NCBI GenBank assembly: GCA_963697675.1 | Contig: CAVOOW010000006.1 | Span: 744,001-808,000, forward strand | Source of the DNA: CAVOOW01 sp963697675 | GTDB taxonomy: Bacteria > Actinomycetota > Actinomycetes > JACCUZ01 | DNA length: 64,000 nucleotides | Direction of reading: 5' to 3' | Shown here: positions 8,864-18,226 of the stretch, in pieces | How positions within the stretch are numbered: position 1 is the first letter of the stretch | Layout: each line of letters opens with the position of its first letter | Program-made: the position numbers and the translations under genes | The notes under the pieces: model-generated | What the model was told of the DNA's origin: nothing | Seen by the model: the letters and a program-made list of their open reading frames with translations, nothing else | Databases searched by the model: none

Positions 8864-11308
8864 TCGGCACCTCCCTCGGCGGCCGTGAGCCGGACGATCG
8901 AACCGGTGCCCGCGGCGAGCTGGCTGCGCACCGCACACCCAGCGCTGTTGGTCGGCAGCCACACGACGCCCTCGGGCAGCTGCGCGACCACGACGGGCAC
9001 CGAGACCGAGCCGCGGTCGGTGCTGACCGTCAGCAGGTCGCCGTCGGTGACACCGATCGCGGACGCGGTGCCGGCGGAGAGCCGGGCGTGCGCCGCCCGA
9101 GCCGTCCCCGCGAGGAACGGCTCGCCGTCCTGCAGCCGGCCCGCGTCGAGCAGCAGCGGCCAGGTGGCCAGCACTGCCTCACCCGCACCGGGGACTGCCG
9201 GTGGGTCGGCGATGTAGCTCGGAAAACCGGCCCGGTCGCCGTCCCACAGGCCGAGCTCGGCGAACTCGGCGCGCGCAGTCGCGACGTCGGGCAGTGCCAG
9301 GTCGACGTCCATCGCCGCGGCGAGGACGTGCAGCACCCGCACGTCGGGCATCGCGTTCGTGCCGCGGAGGACCTCGACGAAGGGCCGCTCGCGACCCTCC
9401 CAGTCGAGGAAGGTGCCGGCCTTCTCGACCACCGGGGCGACCGGCAGCACGACGTCGGCGCGCGTGGTCACGTCAGAGGCCCGCAGCTCGAGGCTGACGA
9501 CGAACTCGGCCGCGTCGATGGCCGCCAGAGCCGCGGACGGGTCGGGCAGGTCGCCCGGGTCGACGCCGCCGACGAGCAACGCGCGTACGGCGCCCGAGTG
9601 CACCGCGTCGAGGATGCCGGCGGTCGACCGACCCGGTCGTTGCGGCAGCGAGTCGACACCCCAGGCGACCGCGACGTCAGCGCGAGCCGCCGCATCGGCC
9701 ACCGGGCGGCCACCGGCCAGCAGCCCCGGCAGCGCACCGGCCTCGAGCGCGCCCCGTTCACCGGCTCGCCGCGGCACCCACGCCAGCCGCGCTCCGGCAA
9801 CCTCGGCGAGAGCCGCGACGGCGGACAGCGCGCCCGGCACCTCGGCCAGCCGCTCGCCGACCAGGATGAGCGAGCCCGGCCCGTGCACAGCGACGGCGGC
9901 ATCGGCGACGCGGACCTGCTGCGCGGCAAGGTCGTCGAGCACTGCGGGCTCGGCGCCTGGAGAGGTCGCGATCAGCCGGCCCGAGAGCTTCTCGAGCCCG
10001 CGGGTCGCGAACGGTGCCACCGCGTGCACCGACGAGGCCCGCCTTGAGCACCGCCTTGCGCAGCCGCAGGAACAGGATCGGCGACTCCTCTTCCGGCTCG
10101 AGCCCGACGAGCAGGACGGATCGCGCGTGCTCGATGTCGCCGTAGGTGACACCCAGGCCGGTGCCGGCCACGTGGGCCGCGAGGAAGTCGGCCTCCTCCG
10201 TGGACATCGGCCGCGCGCGGAAGTCGACGTCGTTGGTGTCCAGGGCCACGCGGGCGAACTTCGCATAGCCGTAGGCGTCCTCGAGGGTTGCGCGCCCTCC
10301 GACCAGCACGCCGGTGGCGCCGCGCGCCGCGGCCAGGCCCTCGGCGGCGATGTGCAGCGCCTCTGACCAGGACGCCGGCACGAGGGTGCCGTCGTCGTCG
10401 CGGACCAGCGGGGTCGTGAGACGGTCCTGCGCGGTTGCGTACTGGAAGGCCCAGCGGCCCTTGTCGCAGTTCCACTCCTCGTTGACCTCGGGGTCGTCGC
10501 CGGCCAGTCGGCGCAGCACCTTGCCCCGTCGGTGATCCGTACGTATCGCACAACCGGACGCGCAGTGCTCGCAGACGCCGGGCGAGGACACCAGGTCGAA
10601 GGGCCGGGACCGGAAGCGGTAGGCAGCGCCGGTCAGCGCGCCGACCGGACAGATCTGCACCGTGTTGCCGGAGAAGTAGGACTCGAACGGCGCGTTCTCG
10701 TAGATGCCCACCTGCTGCAGCGCGCCACGCTCGAGCATCTCGATGAACGGGTCGCCGGCCACCTGTGACGAGAAGCGGGTGCACCGCGCGCACAGCACGC
10801 AGCGCTCCCGGTCGAGCAGGACCTGGGTGGAGATGTTGATCGGCTTGGGGAAGGTCCGCTTGACGTCGGTGAAGCGCGAGTCCGACCGGCCGTGGCTCAT
10901 CGCCTGGTTCTGCAGCGGGCACTCGCCACCCTTGTCGCAGACGGGGCAGTCGAGCGGGTGGTTGATGAGCAGCAGCTCCATGATGCCTTGCTGGGCCTTG
11001 TCGGCCACCGGCGACGTGAGCTGGGTCTTGACGATCATGCCGTCCGACACGGCGATGGTGCACGACGCCACCGGCTTGGGCTGGCCCTGCACCTCGACCA
11101 GACACTGCCGGCAGGCGCCGACCGGGTCCAGGAGCGGGTGGTCGCAGAACCGCGGCACCTCGATGCCGATCAGCTCGGCAGCGCGGATGAGCAGCGTCCC
11201 CTTCGGCACCTGGATCTCGAAGCCGTCGATCGTCACGGAGACGAGGTCGGCGCGCTTCTCCACCGCGGCACCGGAGCCAGCGGCGCCGGGGTTGCTGGTG
11301 ACGGTCAT
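8860..11308 (-). CDS. nuoG: NADH-quinone oxidoreductase subunit G (one frameshift)
   Basis: Large iron-sulfur subunit of the NADH-oxidising arm. The N-terminal 2Fe-2S domain shows CDHPLLDPVGACRQCLVE, followed by the HxxxCxxC/4Fe-4S segment NHPLDCPVCDKGGECPLQNQ and CVLCARC, then a molybdopterin-oxidoreductase-like domain. The frame breaks near base 10033: the first frame ends LRLRKAVLKAGL, and skipping one base resumes as SVHAVAPFATRGLEKLSG and runs to the stop at 8860. The joined length of about 815 aa is normal. The ATG at 11308 overlaps nuoF. A sequence error is more likely than inactivation. Confidence 0.9.
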
Positions 11309-12642
11309 CGGGCCTTCACTCCTGCTCCCTCATCGGCGAACAGTGTCGACGCGGCGGGGTCGAACGGGCAGCCGCCGTGTTCGAAGTGGTCGATGTACTC
11401 CTGACGGAAGAACTCCAGCGACGACGTGATCGGTGCGGTCGCGCCGTCGCCAAGGGCGCAGAAGGCCCGGCCGAGGATGTTGTCACAGATGTCGAGCAGC
11501 TTCTCGAGGTCCTCTTCGTCTCCCTCACCGTTCTCGAGGCGACGCAGGATCTGCACGAGCCAGTAGGTGCCTTCGCGACACGGCGTGCACTTGCCACACG
11601 ACTCGTGGGCATAGAACTCGGTCCAGCGCAGAACCGCACGCACGACGCACGTCGTGTCGTCGAAGATCTGCAGCGCCTTCGTGCCGAGCATGGACCCCGC
11701 CCCGGCGATGCCCTCGTAGGACAACGGCACGTCGAGGTGCTCGGCGGTCATCAGCGGAGTCGATGACCCGCCCGGCGTCCAGAACTTCAGCTGATGCCCC
11801 TCACGGACACCGCCGGCCAGGTCGAGCAGGTCGCGCAGCGTGACCCCCATCGGTGCCTCGAACTGGCCGGGGCGCGTCACGTGCCCGGACAGCGAGAACA
11901 GCGTCATGCCCTTGGACCGCTTGCGCGGGTCCTCGTTGTCCGTGCCCATCGCGGTGAACCAGGCGGCGCCGTTGCGCAGGATGCTCGGGACGCTGGCGAT
12001 CGACTCCACGTTGTTGATGACCGTCGGCGACGCGTAGAGACCGGCGATCGCCGGGAACGGCGGGCGGAGTCTCGGCTGCCCGCGGCGACCCTCGAGCGAG
12101 TCGAGCAGCGCCGTTTCCTCGCCGCAGATGTAGGCACCGGCTCCTGCATGGACGACGACCTCGAGGTCATAGCCCGAACCGAGGATGTCCTTGCCGAGGT
12201 AGCCGGCCGCGTACGCCTCGGCCACCGCGGCGTGCAGCCGGCGGATCACGTGCACGACCTCGCCGCGCACGTAGATGAAGGCGTGGGTCGCTGCGATCGC
12301 ATAGGACGCGATGATCACGCCCTCCACCAGCTCGTGCGGGTTGGCCATCATGAGCGGCACGTCCTTGCAGGTGCCCGGCTCGGACTCGTCCGCGTTGACG
12401 ACGAGGTAGACCGGCTTGTCGCCGCCCTTCGGGATGAACCCCCACTTGTTGCCGGTCGGGAAGCCGGCGCCGCCACGGCCCCGCAGCTCGGAGTCCTTGA
12501 CCAGCTGGGTGACGTCGTCGCGGTCCATCCGCAACGCGGTCCGCAGCGCTGAATAGCCGTCGTAGCGCTCGTACACCTCTCGTGTCCAGGACCTCTCGAC
12601 GTCCCAGAAGCGGCTGAGCACCGGGGTGAGCTCGAGCGTCAT
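11305..12642 (-). CDS. nuoF: NADH-quinone oxidoreductase subunit F
   Basis: NADH-binding flavoprotein subunit (445 aa) with FMN and cluster N3. The glycine-rich NADH/FMN loop GRGGAGFPTGNKWGFIPKG lies near residue 52, the second FMN-binding stretch is AGAGAYICGEETALLDSLEG, and the 4Fe-4S cysteines are in SCGKCTPCREGT. Its ATG at 12642 is preceded by the only sizeable gap in the operon (108 bp after nuoE), which holds a direct repeat. The 3' end overlaps nuoG. Confidence 0.97.
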   Translation of the reverse strand: MTLELTPVLSRFWDVERSWTREVYERYDGYSALRTALRMDRDDVTQLVKDSELRGRGGAGFPTGNKWGFIPKGGDKPVYLVVNADESEPGTCKDVPLMMANPHELVEGVIIASYAIAATHAFIYVRGEVVHVIRRLHAAVAEAYAAGYLGKDILGSGYDLEVVVHAGAGAYICGEETALLDSLEGRRGQPRLRPPFPAIAGLYASPTVINNVESIASVPSILRNGAAWFTAMGTDNEDPRKRSKGMTLFSLSGHVTRPGQFEAPMGVTLRDLLDLAGGVREGHQLKFWTPGGSSTPLMTAEHLDVPLSYEGIAGAGSMLGTKALQIFDDTTCVVRAVLRWTEFYAHESCGKCTPCREGTYWLVQILRRLENGEGDEEDLEKLLDICDNILGRAFCALGDGATAPITSSLEFFRQEYIDHFEHGGCPFDPAASTLFADEGAGVKAR

Positions 12643-12677
12643 TCGGGGCCCCCGCGGGATGTTGTTGGGGTCCCCCG

Positions 12678-12745
12678 TGATCGTGAGCGCAGCGAGCGAT
12701 CTCGTGGGGTATCGATCGTGAGCGCAGCGAGCGATTTCGTGGGGA
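12678..12745. repeat. Direct repeat in the nuoE-nuoF gap
   Basis: Two copies of a unit of about 31 bases with the core GTGAGCGCAGCGAGCGAT (near 12682 and 12717), differing at one position. They fill most of the otherwise empty gap between nuoE and nuoF. GAGCGCAGCGAGCG-type repeats are often seen between actinobacterial genes. Here they interrupt the tight overlaps seen elsewhere in the operon. Confidence 0.7.
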
Positions 12746-12750
12746 GAGAC

Positions 12751-13572
12751 TCATGTGGATGTCTCCTCGGTGCCGGGTGTCGCGTCGTTCGCGGGATCGG
12801 ACTCGGCGGTGTCCAACGGCGCGTCGTGCGCGCTCGTCCCTTCGCCACCGGAGTCAACGGCGGCGGCCGTCTTGCGACTGCTCGCCTTCTTCGTCGCGGT
12901 CTTCTTCTTCGCCGGGACAGCGGGCTCGGCGGCAGACGCCTCTTGTGCGCGAAACAGCTCGAGACCCACCAGCGTGGCTGGACCGGCCGACGGTCCCTCG
13001 TCGGCAAGGTCGTCGGGGAAGCCGGCGAGCACCCGCGACACCTCGCTGAACGTGCACAGTCGCGGGCCACGGGTGGGACGCACCTCGCGGCCGGCGCGCA
13101 GGTCGTCGACCAGAGCAGTCGCCGACTCCGGCGTCTGGTTGTCGAAGAACTCCCAGTTGACCATCATCACCGGCGCGTAGTCGCAGGCGGCGTTGCACTC
13201 GAGGTGCTCGAGGGTGACCTTGCCGTCGTCGGTCGTCTCGTCGTGACCGACCCCGAGGTGGTCCTTGAGGGTCGCGAAGATCTGGTCGCCGCCCATGATC
13301 GCGCACAGCGTGTTGGTGCAGACCCCGACGGTGTAGTCGCCGTTGGGGTGGCGCTTGTACATCGTGTAGAACGTCGCGACGGCGGCGACCTCGGCGGTAG
13401 CGACATCGAGCACCTCGGCGCAGAACTCGATGCCGTCCGGGCTGACGTAGCCCTCCTCCGCCTGCACGAGGTGCAGGATCGGCAGCATCGCCGAACGGCT
13501 GCGCGGATAACGCGCGACGATCTCCTTCGCATCGACCTCGAGCCGCGCGCGAACCTCCACCTCGTATGCCAT
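12751..13572 (-). CDS. nuoE: NADH-quinone oxidoreductase subunit E with Lys/Ala-rich tail
   Basis: Thioredoxin-fold 2Fe-2S subunit (cluster N1a) of the NADH-oxidising arm. Ligands are seen in VGVCTNTLCAIMGG and LECNAACDYAPVMMVN. I start at the ATG at 13572, which overlaps the nuoD stop by one base (TGATG). The catalytic domain ends around residue 185. A tail of roughly 70-85 residues follows, first basic (KKKTATKKASSRKTAAA) then acidic and Thr/Asp-rich, with no known fold. The tail is in frame and ends at a clean stop. Confidence 0.95.
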   Translation of the reverse strand: MAYEVEVRARLEVDAKEIVARYPRSRSAMLPILHLVQAEEGYVSPDGIEFCAEVLDVATAEVAAVATFYTMYKRHPNGDYTVGVCTNTLCAIMGGDQIFATLKDHLGVGHDETTDDGKVTLEHLECNAACDYAPVMMVNWEFFDNQTPESATALVDDLRAGREVRPTRGPRLCTFSEVSRVLAGFPDDLADEGPSAGPATLVGLELFRAQEASAAEPAVPAKKKTATKKASSRKTAAAVDSGGEGTSAHDAPLDTAESDPANDATPGTEETST

Positions 13573-14930
13573 CAGCGGTCCACTCCCCCCATGACCGGGT
13601 CGATCGAGGCGATCGCTGCGATCACGTCGGCGACCATGCTGCCCTCTGACATGGCGGGTGCCGCCTGCAGGTTGTTGAAGGAGGGATCGCGGAAGTGCAC
13701 GCGGTAGGGCCGCGTGCCGCCGTCGCTCACGAGGTGTACGCCGAGTTCTCCGCGAGGTGACTCGATTGCGGAGTAGACCTGACCCGCGGGCACCCGGAAG
13801 CCTTCGGTGACCAGCTTGAAGTGGTGGATCAGGGCCTCCATCGACTGGCCCATGATCGTGCGGATGTGGTCGAGGGAGTTGCCGAGGCCGTCGCCACCCA
13901 GCGCGAGCTGCGCCGGCCAGGCGATCTTCTTGTCGGCAACCATGACCGGGCCCGGCTCGAGCTTGTCGAGGCACTGCTCGACGATCTTGAGCGACTCGGC
14001 CATCTCGTTGATGCGGATCAGGAAGCGCCCATACGCGTCGCAGGTGGTCTCGGTGACGACGTCGAAGTCGTAGTCCTCGTAGCCCGCGTAGGGCTGCGAC
14101 TTGCGCAGGTCGTGGGGCAGGCCCGTGGCCCGCAGGATCGGGCCGGTGATGCCCAGCGCCATGCAACCGGTCAGGTCGAGGTAGCCGACACCGACGGTTC
14201 GCTCCATCCAGATCTTGTTGCCGATCAACAGCTTCTTGGTGTCCGACAGTCGTTTGGGCAGCAGCTTGAGCAGGTCCCGGATGCGGTTCTCGGCGCCGGG
14301 CGGGAGGTCCTGCGAGACGCCGCCCGGGCGGAAGTAGGCGTGGTTCATGCGCAGCCCGGTGACCATCTCGAAGATGTCCAGGATGAGCTCGCGCTCGCGG
14401 AACCCGAAGGTCATCGCGGTCAGCGCGCCGAGCTCCATGCCGCCCGTGGCGATGGCGACCAGGTGGGAGGAGATGCGGTTGAGCTCCATCATCATGACCC
14501 TGATGACGTTGGCCCGCGGGGGGATCTCGTCCTCGATGCCGAGCAGCCGCTCGACGCCGCGGACGTAGGCGTACTCGTTGAACAGCGGCGCGAGATAGTC
14601 CATGCGGGTCACGAACGTGACGCCCTGGGTCCACGTGCGGTATTCGCAGTTCTTCTCGATGCCGGTGTGCAGATAGCCGATGCCCAGCCGGCACTCGGTG
14701 ACCGTCTCGCCATCGAGCTCGAGGATCAGCCGGAGCACACCGTGCGTCGACGGATGCTGCGGGCCCATGTTGACGACGATCCGCTCCTCGGCCGAGTCGC
14801 CGAGACCTGCGGTGATGTCGTCCCAGTCCTGACCGCTGACCGTGTAGACGGTGCCCTCGGTCGTCTCGCGGGACGCGGCGTAGGCGTCCTCGTCGGCCTG
14901 GGTGGGGACGGTGCTGAAGGAGTCGGTCAT
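13572..14930 (-). CDS. nuoD: NADH-quinone oxidoreductase subunit D
   Basis: 49-kDa-type subunit lining the quinone-reduction site; related to the [NiFe]-hydrogenase large subunit but lacking its metal cysteines. 452 aa from the ATG at 14930. Recognised by VNMGPQHPSTHGVLRLILEL (the quinone-site histidine region), GIEKNCEYRTW and the C-terminal DPVMGGVDR ending. Overlaps nuoC and nuoE by one base each. Confidence 0.97.
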   Translation of the reverse strand: MTDSFSTVPTQADEDAYAASRETTEGTVYTVSGQDWDDITAGLGDSAEERIVVNMGPQHPSTHGVLRLILELDGETVTECRLGIGYLHTGIEKNCEYRTWTQGVTFVTRMDYLAPLFNEYAYVRGVERLLGIEDEIPPRANVIRVMMMELNRISSHLVAIATGGMELGALTAMTFGFRERELILDIFEMVTGLRMNHAYFRPGGVSQDLPPGAENRIRDLLKLLPKRLSDTKKLLIGNKIWMERTVGVGYLDLTGCMALGITGPILRATGLPHDLRKSQPYAGYEDYDFDVVTETTCDAYGRFLIRINEMAESLKIVEQCLDKLEPGPVMVADKKIAWPAQLALGGDGLGNSLDHIRTIMGQSMEALIHHFKLVTEGFRVPAGQVYSAIESPRGELGVHLVSDGGTRPYRVHFRDPSFNNLQAAPAMSEGSMVADVIAAIASIDPVMGGVDR

Positions 14931-15649
14931 CAGCGGTACGACCTCCGCTCGTCGGGCGGCGGGATCTGCGCACCCTTGTACTCCACCGGGATGCCACCCA
15001 GCGGATAGTCCTTGCGCTGCGGGTGACCGGGCCAGTCGTCGGGCATCTCGATGCGGGTCAGGCCGGGGTGACCGTCGAAGATGATGCCGAAGAAGTCCCA
15101 CGCCTCGCGCTCGTGCCAGTCGTTGCCCGGATAGACCGAGCAGACCGAGGGGATGTGCGGGTCCGAGTCGGGCGCCGACACCTCGACGCGCACCCTGCGG
15201 TTGTGCGTGACGGACAGCAGGGGATAGACGACGTGCAGCTCCCGCCCGGTCTCTTCGGGATAGTGGGCGCCCGAGGCTCCCATGCACATCTCGAACCGCA
15301 GCGCCGGGTCGTCGCGCAGTCCCTGCATCACGGCAACGAGGGCCTCGCGGCGCACGTGGAAGGTCAGCTCGTCCCGCTCGACGACGACCTTCTCGACCGC
15401 GTCGCCGTAGGTCAGCTCGCCCTCGGCGAGAACGCGCTCCAGCACGTCAGCCGTCTCGTCGAAGTAGCTGCCGTAGGGGCGAGGGCTTGCGCCGGGCAGC
15501 TGGATCGTGCGGATCAGCCGGCCGTAGCCCGACGTGTCGCCGGATCCGTCGGACCCGAACATGCCATGTCTGATCTCGACGGTCTCCGGCTGTACGTCGA
15601 CCGTCTCCGCACTGCCGTCGTCGGCAGGCCCCTGGTCCAGCTCGCTCAT
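14930..15649 (-). CDS. nuoC: NADH-quinone oxidoreductase subunit C
   Basis: 30-kDa-type peripheral subunit that docks NuoD to the membrane arm. 239 aa from the ATG at 15649. The family signature is near the C-terminus: YPGNDWHEREAWDFFGIIFD followed by HPGLTRIEMPDDWPGHPQRK. The first 60 or so residues are acidic and poorly conserved, as usual in actinobacteria. Overlaps nuoB by four bases. Confidence 0.96.
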   Translation of the reverse strand: MSELDQGPADDGSAETVDVQPETVEIRHGMFGSDGSGDTSGYGRLIRTIQLPGASPRPYGSYFDETADVLERVLAEGELTYGDAVEKVVVERDELTFHVRREALVAVMQGLRDDPALRFEMCMGASGAHYPEETGRELHVVYPLLSVTHNRRVRVEVSAPDSDPHIPSVCSVYPGNDWHEREAWDFFGIIFDGHPGLTRIEMPDDWPGHPQRKDYPLGGIPVEYKGAQIPPPDERRSYR

Positions 15650-16200
15650 CTGAGCAGGCCCTTCATGTGCGAGGTGGGCTCGGCGGACATGGCGAGCTCC
15701 TCGAGCTCCTTGACCTCGGCCACCCGGTTGGCGCCGAGCTTGGTGGCGCTGATCTGCTCGTGCAGCTTGATGATCGCGTCCATCAGCATCTCGGGGCGCG
15801 GCGGACAGCCGGGCAGGTAGATGTCGACCGGCACGACGTGGTCGACGCCCTGCACGATCGCGTAGTTGTTGAACATCCCGCCGCTCGACGCGCAGACGCC
15901 CATCGACAGCACCCACTTGGGGTTGGGCATCTGGTCGTAGATCTGGCGCAGCACCGGAGCCATCTTCTGGCTGACCCGTCCGGCGACGATCATCAGGTCG
16001 GCCTGCCGCGGCGAGGCGCGGAACACCTCCATGCCGAAGCGGGCGAGGTCATAGCGAGGCGTGCCGACGGCCATCATCTCGATCGCGCAGCAGGCGAGCC
16101 CGAACGTCGCGGGCCACAGGGAGCTCTTGCGCATGTAGCCGGCGAGCTTTTCGACGCTCGTCAGCAGGATGCCGCTGGGTAGCTTTTCCTCGATGCCCAT
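15646..16200 (-). CDS. nuoB: NADH-quinone oxidoreductase subunit B
   Basis: Carries cluster N2, the last electron carrier before quinone. The adjacent cysteine pair is in FGLACCAIEMMAVG, and the other ligands are in MGVCASSGGMFNNYAIVQG and YLPGCPPRPE. 184 aa, ATG at 16200, six bases after the nuoA stop. Overlaps nuoC. Confidence 0.97.
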   Translation of the reverse strand: MGIEEKLPSGILLTSVEKLAGYMRKSSLWPATFGLACCAIEMMAVGTPRYDLARFGMEVFRASPRQADLMIVAGRVSQKMAPVLRQIYDQMPNPKWVLSMGVCASSGGMFNNYAIVQGVDHVVPVDIYLPGCPPRPEMLMDAIIKLHEQISATKLGANRVAEVKELEELAMSAEPTSHMKGLLR

Positions 16201-16206
16201 TGTGCC

Positions 16207-16566
16207 TCAGTCCCACTCGAGCCCGCCGCGACGCCAGACGTAGGCGTAGACGACGAGCAACGTAAGGATGAACAGCACCATCTCGACGAGGCCGAACATG
16301 CCTAGTGCGTCGAACCGGACCGCCCAGGGATAGAGGAACACGATCTCGATGTCGAAGATGATGAACAGCATCGCGGTCAGGTAGTACTTCACGGGGAAGC
16401 GGCCACCGCCGACGGGCTGCGGGGTCGGCTCGATGCCGCACTCGTAGGCATCGAGCTTTGCGCGGTTGTATCTCTTGGGTCCGGTCAGGGCGCCGGCCGT
16501 GATGGAGAACGCCGCGAAACCGAAGGCAATGGCACCGAGAACGAGGATCGGCACGTAGGTGTCCAC
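16207..16566 (-). CDS. nuoA: NADH-quinone oxidoreductase subunit A
   Basis: First structural gene of the nuo operon: a three-helix membrane subunit next to the quinone chamber, 119 aa. The conserved loop KLDAYECGIEPTPQPVGGGR has the switch cysteine, followed by KYYLTAMLFIIFDIEIVFLY. GTG start at 16566. The 110-bp gap to menJ upstream shows no clear operator or hairpin, so menJ and nuo may share a transcript. Confidence 0.96.
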   Translation of the reverse strand: MDTYVPILVLGAIAFGFAAFSITAGALTGPKRYNRAKLDAYECGIEPTPQPVGGGRFPVKYYLTAMLFIIFDIEIVFLYPWAVRFDALGMFGLVEMVLFILTLLVVYAYVWRRGGLEWD

Positions 16567-16676
16567 GCCGGCTCACTCCCCTCTGTCGTCGCGCGAGCGC
16601 CGCGCGAGCCGTAGCACCCGGCGCGTGACCGGGATCGTCATCCTAGGAGCGCTCGGGTCGCCACCCGAACGCGGGT

Positions 16677-17954
16677 TCACGCGGCCGGGGCGAGCCGGGA
16701 CAGAGCGTTGATCACCCTGTCCATCGCGTCGCCGCCACGCGGGTCGGTGAGGTTGGCCATCAGCTTGAGCACGAAGCGCATCAGCACCGGATGGGGCAGC
16801 CCGTGGCGGGTCGCCAGCTTCATCACCCGGTCGTCGCCGATCATCTTCACGAAGACCCGGCCGACCGTGTAATAACCCCCGTACGTCGACTTCAGGGTCT
16901 GGGGATAGGCCTCGAGCGCGCGCTCGCGCGCCTCGGCCGTCGGCCGCGCAAGCGCCTGGGCGATGATCTCGGCGGCGAGCTCGGCCGACTCCATGGCATA
17001 GGCGATGCCCTCCCCGTTGAACGGGTTGACCATGCCGCCGGAGTCGCCGACCAGCAGCAGACCGCGGGTGTAGTGCGGCTGGCGGTTGAAGCCCATCGGC
17101 AACGCCGCGCCGCGCACCGGCTGGGTGCGGTTCTCCTCGCGGTAGCCCCACTCCTCGGGCGTCTGGTCCAGCCAGCGCTTCAGCAGGTCCTTGTAGTCGA
17201 CCTTGCCCCACGCCGTGCTGGTGTTCAGGATGCCGAGACCGACGTTCGAGGTGCCGTCGCCGACGCCGAAGATCCAGCCGTAGCCCGGCAGCAGCCGCTC
17301 CTTGCCGTCGCTCCCGCGGTCCCACAGCTCCAGCCACGACTCGAGGTAGTCGTCCGCGTGGCGGGGGCTCGTGTAGTAGGTGCGGACGGCCACCCCCATG
17401 GGCCGGTCGTCGCGCACCGGGATGCCCATGCCGAGGGAGAGCCGGCTGGAGTTCCCGTCGGCCGCGACGACCAGCGGCGCGCGGTACGTGACCTCGCGGC
17501 CGTCCTCGTCGCGGGCGGTCACGCCGGTGATGTGGCCGGTGCGGTCGTCGAGCACCGGAGACCGGACATTGGTGTTCTCACGCAGCAGCGCACCCGCCTT
17601 GACCGCCTGGCGGACCAGCAGGTCGTCGAAGTCGGCCCGCGGGCGGACCAGGCCGTAGTCGGGGAAGGTCGCGAGGTCGGGCCAGGGCAGCTCGAGGCGC
17701 ATGCCGCCGCCGATGATCCGCAGGCCCTTGTTGTGCAGCCAGCCGGCCTGCTCACTGGTGTCGATGCCCATCGAGGTGATGGCCTTGACCGCGCGGGGGG
17801 TGAGTCCGTCACCGCAGACCTTCTCCCGCGGGAACGACGTCTTCTCCAGCAGCAGCACGTCGGCGCCGCCCTGTGCCAGGTGGTAGGCCGTGGTCGAGCC
17901 CGCGGGACCGGCGCCGACGACGATGACGTCGGCATCGCGGGCGGGGCTGCTCAC
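16677..17954 (-). CDS. menJ: Geranylgeranyl reductase family flavoprotein (menaquinone reductase, MenJ-like)
   Basis: FAD-dependent reductase expected to saturate one isoprene unit of the menaquinone side chain, as Rv0561c does in M. tuberculosis. The Rossmann FAD motif VIVVGAGPAGSTTAYHLAQG is at residues 10-29, the family motif REKVCGDGLTPRAVKAI at about 43-59, and the second FAD motif LLVGDSGGMVNPFNGEG at about 297-313. 425 aa, GTG start. Its position immediately upstream of nuoA and near the polyprenyl synthase and menG supports the quinone role over archaeal-type lipid reduction. A Rex-type operator lies 88 bp upstream of the start. Confidence 0.88.
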   Translation of the reverse strand: MSSPARDADVIVVGAGPAGSTTAYHLAQGGADVLLLEKTSFPREKVCGDGLTPRAVKAITSMGIDTSEQAGWLHNKGLRIIGGGMRLELPWPDLATFPDYGLVRPRADFDDLLVRQAVKAGALLRENTNVRSPVLDDRTGHITGVTARDEDGREVTYRAPLVVAADGNSSRLSLGMGIPVRDDRPMGVAVRTYYTSPRHADDYLESWLELWDRGSDGKERLLPGYGWIFGVGDGTSNVGLGILNTSTAWGKVDYKDLLKRWLDQTPEEWGYREENRTQPVRGAALPMGFNRQPHYTRGLLLVGDSGGMVNPFNGEGIAYAMESAELAAEIIAQALARPTAEARERALEAYPQTLKSTYGGYYTVGRVFVKMIGDDRVMKLATRHGLPHPVLMRFVLKLMANLTDPRGGDAMDRVINALSRLAPAA

Positions 17955-18041
17955 CGTGCGGCCACCTTCGCTGGCAGGGGCTGGGGGGCTGTTCTGTCGG
18001 GCTTAGCGGTCAGGCGTGGGCGACACCCGCACTGTGTGCGC

Positions 18042-18059
18042 TTGTGAATTCTTTCACGA
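18042..18059. promoter_or_regulatory. Candidate Rex operator upstream of menJ-nuo
   Basis: TTGTGAATTCTTTCACGA matches the actinobacterial Rex box TTGTGAA-N4-TTCACAA except at one base of the right half. It is 88 bp upstream of the menJ start and so upstream of the whole menJ-nuoA-N unit. The rex gene is in this window. In Streptomyces, Rex is known to control nuo, which supports the reading; binding itself is inferred. Confidence 0.75.
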
Positions 18060-18154
18060 TCTCGTCCGACGCGGAGTCTACGACCCCGTCAGCAGTGACG
18101 TACACCAGTCCCGTCGCGTAATGAGACACGAGGAGCAAACGACCAGACACAAGG

Positions 18155-18210
18155 GGCGTACGCGCGAGCGGGTCCGCCCCGTCGACGGGGCGGACCCACG
18201 CGCGTACGCC
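18155..18210. terminator. Long GC-rich hairpin downstream of csbD
   Basis: Near-perfect inverted repeat of about 23 bp per arm: an inner GGGTCCGCCCC arm with a GTCGAC loop and an outer GGCGTACGCGCG arm, separated by small bulges. It lies just past the csbD stop and before the menJ promoter region, so it probably ends csbD transcription and insulates menJ-nuo. No U-tract follows, as is common in high-GC terminators. Confidence 0.75.
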
Positions 18211-18226
18211 TGATGGTCGGGCGGAC

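Noticed and set aside
12751..14997. 748-codon reading of nuoE extended upstream through nuoD
   Set aside because: The upstream part is out-of-frame nuoD. The NuoE domain begins at the ATG at 13572, which overlaps the nuoD stop.
18016..18213. 65-codon ORF upstream of menJ
   Set aside because: It runs through the Rex box and the terminator hairpin, has no ribosome site and no recognisable sequence.
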